A DNA stretch of 64,000 nucleotides, taken from contig FJOG01000022.1 in assembly GCA_900073065.1 (NCBI GenBank), positions 1,095,069 to 1,159,068 of the forward strand, written 5' to 3'. Positions 55,972 through 64,000 of the stretch are shown in pieces. Numbering within the stretch: position 1 is the stretch's first letter; every line of letters starts with the position of its first letter. This stretch comes from Phialocephala subalpina (taxonomy: Eukaryota > Ascomycota > Leotiomycetes > Helotiales > Mollisiaceae). The translations under genes were made by a program, and so were the position numbers. The notes under the pieces were generated by a model that did no database searches, was not told the origin of the DNA, and saw only the letters and a program-made list of their open reading frames with translations.

Positions 55972-58303
55972 TCAGACTGTCCATATAGGCCATTCCATAA
56001 AGGGAAGAATTCGGAATACTCGTAAAAAGTCCCAACCCTCTTTGAAAATCCGACCGCCAGCCTTATTATGGAGCCCATTCTTATTCTCCAATACACTTCG
56101 CATGCTATGTTCCTCAGGAGGGACTGCCACAACTACCAATCCTCTTATCACACAAGACGGGATTTCTTCATCGTTTATAATATGATCTCGACATATAGGC
56201 ATACAAAAAACAGCCATATTCGTCACCATACTATCCGAGTCTGGATGAAATTGACGTTTTTCTGAGAATTCCATGTCTAAAGTAACAGAGAAGAATTCTC
56301 TGTCCTTATTTACTCCGCCCCCGACTTACTTGGGAAAAGCCGATTTTGTAAGCGTATATATCTCGAGGTGGCCATAGCCTGATCCTTCTTTGACTCATAG
56401 TCAGAGTTGCCTTTGAAAATCAGATCTCCTAACCGTTCCGCCAGGCGTATATATGCTGAGTTGGACCGTACAAACTCTTTGTCTACCGTCAGCTTACCTG
56501 GCAATAGTGGGCCTTTTAAGCTTATAAAACCCGAGGAGATCTGAGCAAACGGATTTTCTCCCACTTTATCCACTGATATGTCTAAAAGAGATGCTAAGTG
56601 TTGTTGGCTTTCTGGCAACCAAAAGTCGTCGATGCTGATTTCTCCTTGTACACTGACCAAGTCGGTGCGATATACGTAAGTAAGCGTGAAGAAGACTTTG
56701 CATGCTGCCAGAGCATTTGATCCAGGAGCTTTCTATCATGGAAGTCCTTTGAATCACGCCACATGCCCGCAAAATAGGATGTCGTAGGATTAGCGGCATG
56801 AATGCGGCTCGCAAGACCAGATATTGCAATGAGTTTGTCTTGTGGATTCGTGATAGCTCTTTTGCAGTAATTTTGCAGAAGAATATTCCAGCATTCTAGG
56901 TAGCTAGATTGGTTGGAAGTAACATTACTTAACCCTGATGCAAATGGTATAGCTTGTGTACCATGTTCAGTCCAAGACGGAGTATATGGGCTAGAAAGCC
57001 TAATGTCAATTTTAGACCAGCCGCAGCTCATGGTGAGTGGCTGCATCTCTTCATATATCCTGATTGTTTCCGGGAAGCCTTGGGAGTAATCCTCACAGAA
57101 CCCAGCACTGGAGCAGCCAAAGAAGAGTTGATCGGAACAAAAGTAAAGAGTCCGTCGGGACAGGACAGACTCTTGAAGAACCCAGGCACGCTTGGAAAGC
57201 GGAGATAACGTGACTTCATGCTCCCAGAGCATGGGATCCACGAATTGATAGATGCCCTCTGGAAGCGACTTAAACACGCCCGTCTCAGAAGCTGCTGTCC
57301 ATCTTGGATAGATAAGTGGTTGTCGTGGGATCAGGCCAAAAAAGGACCTTCTTGGATGTTGCTTATGCCTTAAGGAACTTGTGGTACCCTGCCTGATGCG
57401 TATGCAACCTTCGGTGCCATCAGAAGCTGCAGCGGCTGCAATTGTGCAATATGAATAAGAGTATACATCCGCCATTTCTAAAGACTCTCTTGCCCAATCA
57501 TCAAGCGAGTCCTGAATAATGCACAGTGAATCTATCCAAATATACTTGGTGTCCAGGTCTCGTGCAATTCTTATAGCGTCTTGAAAAGTTTGAGGAAGAT
57601 CTTCCGGTTGAATTTGCTCCAGACATTGCTGATAGTTGCTCTTTGTTAATGTAAAGAACTTCGCAAGGCCCCAGCAGTGACTTAACGTTATATATCGGTC
57701 ATTTGGATTGATATAAGAACGAAGACAGATCCTCAATGCTGGCTGGCTCGGCGTTCCAACAAATACAAGGCGCGTTGGATGCCATCCCGACCGACACATT
57801 GCTTTGCATGTTGGATGGCTCGTATCGCATACTTTGAGTCATTGTTTAGCAAGTGAACAGGTCATAGTGCACCATATTTTGGAAGAAGTAACGGACTGAA
57901 CAGGTTTGTTCCATCCTGCGATATTGTTTGGCAGAACGCTTATCGCTCTCAGCACAGAATCTCCTCCCGCGTTGAGATGAAACAACTCTCCCAAACCAAG
58001 AGAAACCTTTCGTCGTATCTTCAGCCAATAAAACAGTCGGAAAGAAGTCTTCTCAGTGGTTTTCCAGATTTGGTAAGACGAATGTAGTACCTTGCCGCCA
58101 GGTTGCCCATCGCACACTGCTGCTCTCTCATTATGAGATAACATGCCCCAAATAAATTTGCAAAGACAGCATCCTGCTATGGCAGCGATGTAGAGGTCAT
58201 TCCCTCCGTCTACATGGTGCAAGAAAATAGGTGAAAGCTCCCTTCGCGGGGATAGTCTGCGTGACTTCCCGTTCAACATACGTTGGCAGGCTTTGCAATG
58301 CAT
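55972..58303 (-). pseudogene. HET-domain protein, disrupted
   Basis: Heterokaryon-incompatibility-type gene. It starts MHCKACQRMLNGKSRRLSPR with a zinc-like Cys cluster, as in many HET proteins. The frame reaches CSLAKQ, a TGA at 57841-57839, then LKVCDTSHPTCKAMC in the same frame; the family normally has Trp at that place (TGG). The HET core is complete: YITLSHCWGLAKFF, QTFQDAIRIARDL, KYIWIDSLCIIQDSLDDW, CTIAAAAASDG and LSKRAWVLQESVLSRRTLYF. Near 56660 the expected PTWSWASVQGE is broken by a small deletion with frame change (PTWSVYK, then VSVQGEISIDDFW). The C-terminal part continues to about 55972 in a further frame (MAVFCMPICRDH). Confidence 0.8.
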
Positions 58304-59607
58304 TTGTCAAAACGTATTCGTAGTATAAGCGATGACTGATCATTTAAAGCCAGGCTGAAAAGAAAATCAGATGACGAGATGGCACCAAGTTGTGAATATG
58401 ACTAGTGATAATGTCGCCGTCTGAGTGACCGAGTAATGATGGGTGTGAACGCTTGAGTGGGAGAGGCTTCGGCTGTTGCTGTACAGTCTGCACGAATTCT
58501 CTATTAGTCATTGACTAGTATGAAGGGATATTGACATACCTTAGCCTTCTGCTCTGCTTCCTCGGTCTCAAATCGGAGTCGCTTCGTCGTGAGTGAGAAG
58601 GAAAGATCAGGCTCGTCGAAATCTGCGAATGAGCGTTTCGGAAGTATTGGACGAAGCCCGATTCTGTCGAAGAAACGCCTGGTTCACGGAAATTTCTGGA
58701 AGAACGCCACACTGTATAAATTCGGTATAATGTACAACATAATACCGCTAGCGTGCCTGTTAATACGACATTATATAAGCGCGGTAAATTCGCTTAGCGT
58801 TTGTGCCTCCCCCTTTGTCCGGATAAACTCGACACGCAGGTTTCCTTGTGCTTTGAGCCTTCAAAACTTAGAGTTATATTCTTTCTTGAGAGCACCTTTG
58901 TACCGTGGCCCCGAAATTCGGAGACGGCCGACAGTTATGATAGAGTAAGGGGGAACAGTCGAAGAGGATTTCAACGCCTTCGACGGGAGGATCGACAGTA
59001 TGATTACAACTGCGGTATTTTCTTACTACGAATCGAATCGCTATAGAGAAATAGCTGAAGAACAATAGCACACTGACTATAGATTTATATACTCGCGTGG
59101 TAGAAATTTGAGACCTCCAAACTATGAAGTCGTTTCGGTACGCAGGGTTTTTCGCCACGTAGGGACGAATGTTAGCAATTCAACCTGGGTATGTCTAAAC
59201 CAACCAGTCTCTCTCTGCCTTTGCCGCCGTTTCACAATGGTCCGTGCACACTAATTTTCGCTTGATTCTGACCAATCAGAGGGCCGAATTTTCTCTTGAA
59301 AAGTATTAATTCTTATTCCTCCATATGAAATCTTTTAAAGTAATTCTTATTTTTTATATAAATAATTAGTATTTTTATATAAATAAATATTACCCGATTA
59401 GATATATTTTCAGGCTTAGCTATTTTCAGTTCCAGGGCATTGGCCGCTAGCCCTACAGGCATTCAGTCGCTAAACGGCAAGCAACATTCGGGCTTCTCAG
59501 ACACTGTTCACTGGCACATTGTGGGATACATTTGTTTTGCACTCAGTATCAAGAACAGCCAAGGGCCGCACTGCTACAGCTTCCAGATCCACCCATACCG
59601 CTCATAT
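58304..59607. other. Intergenic
   Basis: No gene recognised. A short AT-rich run lies at 59330-59410. It contains the right member of the inverted pair at 59136-59165. Confidence 0.4.
59136..59165 (-). repeat. Inverted repeat, right member
   Basis: CGGTACGCAGGGTTTTTCGC then CACGTAGGGA is the inverted partner of 54776-54805 (26 of 30 identical). Confidence 0.5.
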
Positions 59608-60237
59608 TCAGACACTTTTGAAAGGCCGATGCCAGCGCCCTGCAGCATCCACCGTCGGCCATCCCCGATAACCAAATTGTCGCAAAGGGTCCCAATTCAT
59701 CGGTATATTTCTCTCCTCTCTCTCATCACCAGTCAGCCTCGAACCGCCACCGCCATAAGAGCTATTGACAGTTTCTCTCAAAATTGTTGTGATGCACTGA
59801 CAACTGAACGACAAGACGTAATCCTGCTTCGCGCTCTGAACAATGGCTGGCCACGTCACAATCAAGGCAGTTGTAAGCATTCCTTTGGCCTCATCCTCCA
59901 CGACTGAACACTCGACCACTTTACCCGTGATGTTGTACCATTTCTAGCCTTGCGGGTCGGTTGATGCCCAGCTTTGAATCTCGAAGACAAGATAGCGATG
60001 TTTTGAAGTTTGAAATCGCAACTGAGAATCTTCTAGGACAGTAGAGGTGGTGGGGTCCGTAGAGTCCGTAAAATCGCGCCAGTAGCAGAGCTTCGAATCT
60101 GAGGCAAGGGAGGAGCTGAGAGCGCTAGTGGTGGTCATGGGAAAGTATGATGGATTTGGACCGCAAGACATGTTCACTAGAGTTGGCGAGCTGATAACAT
60201 CGAGGAGAATGCATCGGAGACGCTTGATAGGGCTCAT
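59608..60237 (-). pseudogene. Orphan family remnant, copy 2
   Basis: Reads MSPIKRLRCILLDVISSPTL, NPSYFPM, SKLCYWRDF, then an in-frame TAG at 59946-59944. The same frame goes on KWYNITGKVVECSV, LIVTWPAIV, CITTILRETV and the signature DPLRQFGYRGWP. Only the TAG breaks an otherwise continuous 209-codon frame, so it is either a recent pseudogene or a gene with an unrecognised intron there. Copy 3 lies directly upstream in the same orientation. No known domain. Confidence 0.55.
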
Positions 60238-60239
60238 CT

Positions 60240-60858
60240 GTTCGGTCGTGGATGAAGCATGGCGACCGAAGGAGATAGATTGTCACCTTGCGGTGGGTTG
60301 TTAGGGTAGGTTGAGCCGTTGAAGTGTCGTTGCCCCTCGGGATAATTCGACAGTATGGTGATTATCGCGTCGCAAGGCATGGCTGCAGTGAAACTGACTG
60401 TGGGATGGTTGAAGAGGGGAGGTTAATCATTTTATAAGGATCGTCCAAAGAGACTTGAGTGGAAAAGTTACGCCCTCAAGTTCATTGCCAGAAATATCGA
60501 TGTGCTTTTAGCTCTGAGGGAAAAAAGACCGTTGCATGGGGCAGCATGATAAAGCTTCCGTGCCTTCTAAGGTAGACCGAAGAAGCTCAACCGCAATCTG
60601 AATTCAGGGAATTGAAAGCGTTGTCTCAACTCCCTTCACTCGTCGTGAGGGGAGCTGCATTTCATCGAGCCAAAGACTTTTCAAGAATGAAACAGGAAGA
60701 CAGATAGTCATTTAAATTGCTCTGTAGGTACTCAAATAACATCTAGAATAGTTATCTCTGCTTGATTTCATGTGAGAACACAATAAAGCCGTCAGAACTC
60801 TCGAATTACAAAAACCACCTCGCATCCCGAATCCCGTGTAAAGCCGAACCTTATCAAT
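60240..60858. other. Intergenic between copies 2 and 3
   Basis: No gene recognised. Confidence 0.4.
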
Positions 60859-61530
60859 TCAAATGCGTGAGAAGGAATCAACGAACTTCCCTCCCACAAT
60901 TCTTGGCCACCCATTATACCCAAACTGCCTCAACATATTGCGATTATGCATCAATATCTCGAAATCCCTCTCTTCATCAGACCACCTCGAGCCATCAGGC
61001 TTGAAAGAGACTTTAACCCCATGCCTTAAGATAGCCGCAATATGCTTCCACTCAAACGAAGGAACAACGTCTTCCACGCCATTCAGAATAGGCCACTTAA
61101 ACCCGAGAACAGTCATAAGCTCCGCGTCTAGTCCGTTCTCATCTCTCGTGCAGACCGGCTTTCTGGCAACATTGAGCACCCAGATCCGTCCGACCAAGTG
61201 ATACCATATCGTATTATCCTGCTCATCAATCTGCTTCCAGCTGTTGATTTCAACAACGAAGTGGAAGGCATTCGGAACAAAATACAGCCCACTGTAGTGA
61301 GTGAAAATCGGAGCCAGGCTGGGGCCGGACCCGTATTGAGATCCAAACTCGCGCCAGTAACATAGTTTCGAACCCTTGGGTGCTGGAGTGGCGAAGCCCG
61401 AGTGCGAGGCATTTGTGGTGTTGACAAGAGGGAAGTATGGACCAGGGTCGACGTTCGTTGCCGTTTCAAGACTTTGACAGCCTATGACATCTAGTAAGAG
61501 ACTCTAGAGGCACCTGAAGGCGTTTGCATC
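60859..61530 (-). pseudogene. Orphan family remnant or gene, copy 3
   Basis: The longest copy: LLLDVIGCQSLETA, DPGPYFPLVNTTNASHSG, SKLCYWREFGSQYGSG, FHFVVEINSWKQID, TIWYHLVGRIWVLNVARK, FKWPIL, HIAAILRHGVKVSF and the end signature NMLRQFGYNGWP. The frame is open from 61503 to the stop at 60859 (about 214 codons). Its upstream extension (DANAFRCL) is cut by TAG at 61506-61504, and no ATG lies in frame between that stop and the conserved part. A missing first exon or a nonsense change are both possible. Function unknown. Confidence 0.5.
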
Positions 61531-61639
61531 TTTTGGTGGATCATGACGATTTCGTTGAAAGTCGACAACATTTTCGCCTTGCTTGATCAAGAGTGGAATT
61601 GGATTTTCGACGTTTCGTGCGCTGGTTGGGTAGCTGAAA

Positions 61640-62476
61640 GGTGGCAACGACATCTTGTCGATCTATCAGCGAGATGGAAATATGCCTATCTGACAATTTG
61701 AAGCTTGAAGGGGAGTGAACTGCCGTTATAAGCATAACTTACACAGATCGTCAAAGTAGACTTCTATGGTGTATCGCTATTGTCAAAGCGTAAAGAGATT
61801 TAGAGCTTGATGCCAACCATTTTTGACTTCTTCAAAGAAGATAAACTTTGTTGGCGGTGGGACATCTACTGCCACAGATGGAAATTACATGGCCAATGGG
61901 ATATACACGCGATTCAAATAAATAAAGGGTATCGATTGATTCGTTCGTTGAGGCCAATGGAAAACAAGACAAAACAAACGCTTACAAAGTGTACTGTCAA
62001 TCGCACAGCAAACCAGCTGTGCCTTGCACATGCACGCATGAATCGAAATGCCCACCCTTCTTTCAATGTCCAAAAACCGAGCAGTCTTCATCACCAACCT
62101 CTGTAATGCCCCGTCTCACGTGGCCAAAAATACCCATCAACATCTCCATATCTGGCCGGCATTGGACTCATCGGTCTTAGACTTCAAGTTCTCACTCGTC
62201 TGATCGGGGCCTCAATGTGGGCATACCTTGGATGTCGGTATGAGGAGCTTAAATGCTCAGGTCTAGTTCAAGTAGTCATGTGACCATGTCCATCAAAATA
62301 TATCTCCTCCATGTCCACAGAAGCTCCAGCTTCAATGACATTGTTGATGACCACAGGGCCGTGATGTGGTGAGCTACGGTGCGAGGAATGCGAAGCGTGA
62401 TGCGAAGAGGCGAACGAGGATCGTGGAGACCAGCGGGAGGTAGGTGCAAGTTGTGAGAGTGGTAAATGACTTCGGG
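61640..62476. other. Intergenic
   Basis: No gene recognised. Confidence 0.4.
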
Positions 62477-63559
62477 CTAGTGCTCATAGTGGGGATGATA
62501 GTACCCGTGGGGATATTCGCGATGAATGTCATCGCAGATCATGATTTGGTGAGCATATGCATCGAGTGAAGCTGCTCTTCCTCCTGTCACATAACCTGAA
62601 GCTGAATTTGTGACGTCTAATTGAATCCTCTCGTGGGAATGACGAGGCGTGATGGTATGTTGAAGGTCCTTGATGACTCCAGCAACGCGATGAGTTTGGT
62701 CAATCGGATCTTGTTCCTGATGTCTTGGAACGTTGGAGTGGTTGGTCTCATTCATGACTCCAGCGACGCGCCGGACTTGATCAATCGGATCTTTCTCGAG
62801 CTTCGACTTGAGCAACCTCTCAACGTGTGTCGCGTTCTTCCGCAATTTCCTCGACGTGTTTGAGTTTGGCTTGTTCGTGTTTCTCTTTTGTAGCAAGTCG
62901 CTCAGCCTTTTCTTCCTCCCTTTTCTCCAATTTATTCTTCATCTCGTTCAGCTTCTTTTCTGCTTCCTCTTCTGCTTCTTTCTTGTCATCCTTGATCTTC
63001 TTCTTGTCTTTCTCCTCCTTCTTTCTCTTCGCTTTTACTGCAAGTTGATAGATGAATTGCGCAAATGTATGTCCAATTCCATCTCGAACATTCTCCCATT
63101 TCAATCGTATTTCGTGGAAGTGTAGAGTTTTTCTGTCCTTATGGCGAGGCAGGTCCCAGGAAGGGAAGAGGAGGGGGGAATGTTTGCGGTGGCCTTCGTG
63201 GTGTTGCGGAGGACACGCAATGGATCCGAGTCGTGAATTGATTTATTCAACTCCTCGAGCGTAGCTGGCACGGCACCTGAAATTGTTAGCAGGCGCCGCC
63301 GAAAGCAAGAGTACTGTACCTTACCATCTCCACCATCTGCATCCGCTCCTTCAATGTCCAAAATCTTAATGTGCTCTCTCCGGATATGGGAGGATCCATC
63401 TTCGAGGGAGTGCTTCAACGCATCAAGTTGAACGTGCTCATGCTTACGTGCCTGATTCTTCTGATATCCTCGCACAGCCCTGCAGCATGATTGAGGTCGG
63501 CTTCGATCTGCGTGATCAAATAGATAGTTGAACGGGGCTGATACTGGAGGCAGAGGCAT
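62477..63559 (-). pseudogene. Coiled-coil protein gene with apparent frameshift
   Basis: Not recognised by family. Exon 1 starts MPLPPVSAPFNYLFDHADRS at 63559. A 48-nt in-frame intron lies near 63325-63278. A second likely intron (about 79 nt, donor CGT|GTCCTC, acceptor ATAAG) restores DRKTLHFHEIRLKWENVRDG. A highly charged coiled coil follows (KRKKEEKDKKKIKDDKKEAE and more). It meets TGA at 62822-62820 just where a one-base shift would continue as VERLLKSKLEKDPIDQ. The last part has a duplicated motif (DPIDQVRRVAGVMN and DPIDQTHRVAGVIK) and a His/Tyr-rich end HGYYHPHYEH. I lean to a pseudogene or a sequencing slip; an intron there is not obvious. Confidence 0.45.
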
Positions 63560-64000
63560 CCAAGTCGTGTGCGGTGTTGTTGGAAGAGTTGTTTATTTCG
63601 AATTTACGATTGACTGATGTTAGCAATTCCTTGTGTTAATTAGAATAACAAAACCTGGAGAACATCTTAAGCTTAAAGTGTCCCTCAATGGGTTTGCTGC
63701 CATTCAGGCTTGACTAGACCACTTCATGTCGCACGAACCCAAGCATCTGGATTATCGTGGACATGAGATCCGGGGGAGATACATGACGCATGTGAGGCTG
63801 CATGTCTTAGACACATGCGATTTCAGGCCATCACCAACGACGTCAATGAGGAACGCAAACACATTGATTCTCTCACCGAATAGGAATGGCATACGATTCC
63901 CAAAGACATCTTGAAACCCCGCATCGCAACGATCTGGAGAACGCATCCTATGATGTCTAGAAGAGGCGTAATCAGCGACATGGGCAGTTGATTGGGTGAT
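63560..64000. other. End of window, no gene recognised
   Basis: Short open frames on both strands (63726-63914, 63752-63946) overlap one another and show no domain. Confidence 0.4.

Noticed and set aside
1..64000. CRISPR array, rRNA or prokaryotic operon
   Set aside because: No regularly spaced repeats, no rRNA-like sequence, and spliceosomal introns throughout show a eukaryotic nuclear genome.

Overview
The window looks like accessory, repeat-bounded sequence from a filamentous ascomycete (Pezizomycotina; a Leotiomycete-like fungus is my guess, not shown). The genes carry many 43-110 nt GT-AG introns. The families are typical of such fungi: CFEM, HET, kinase-HET, sedolisin, P450, GH78, an ACS-type MFS transporter and a CorA-like protein. 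Gene-bearing DNA alternates with extremely AT-rich blocks at about 1-480, 4850-5820, 19760-20720 and 52640-53060. One block keeps two inverted arms that differ mainly by G-to-A and C-to-T changes, which is what repeat-induced point mutation (RIP) leaves. No bacterial, organellar or CRISPR features were seen.

Layout. 0.5-14.7 kb: carboxylesterase (-), MFS transporter (+) behind a 54-bp tandem repeat, CFEM membrane protein (-), a small MITE-like inverted repeat, GH78 rhamnosidase (+), P450 (+), tautomerase (+) and a two-exon orphan (+). 14.9-19.7 kb: PPxY-tailed protein (+), a deleted P450 pseudogene (-), an acidic orphan (-). 19.7-20.6 kb: RIP-decayed inverted-repeat element. 21-23.8 kb: ubiquitin-like-domain plus ankyrin protein (+), split by a 724-base N gap. 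24.5-30.8 kb: broken Ulp1-like protease (-), intact sedolisin (-), MFS pseudogene (-), nitrilase pseudogene (+). 31.2-36.4 kb: 2OG-Fe(II) oxygenase (+), zinc alcohol dehydrogenase (-), cysteine-rich GPI-type protein (+). 36.7-39.3 kb: kinase-HET pseudogene interrupted by a hAT-type MITE with a perfect 8-bp target duplication. 39.4-41.6 kb: six-exon flavin monooxygenase (-). 47-48.4 kb: secreted phosphoesterase (+). 49.5-51.5 kb: six-exon CorA-like membrane protein (-). 51.8-64 kb: kinase fragment cut by an AT block, an acidic-repeat orphan, TPR and HET pseudogenes, two of three copies of a decayed orphan family, and a coiled-coil gene with an apparent one-base frameshift.

Two themes link the region. 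First, at least seven remnants lost their frame through stops most simply explained as C:G-to-T:A changes (TGG to TGA/TAG, CAA to TAA), outside the AT-rich blocks. This suggests leaky RIP or a similar process acting on duplicated families. Second, parts of fungal NLR/allorecognition-type genes (HET, kinase-HET, TPR, ULD-ankyrin, kinase fragment) recur between 21 and 58 kb and are mostly dead. The intact enzymes (esterase, rhamnosidase, P450, 2OG oxygenase, alcohol dehydrogenase, FMO, phosphoesterase, sedolisin) are scattered, with no core synthase, so I do not call a biosynthetic cluster.
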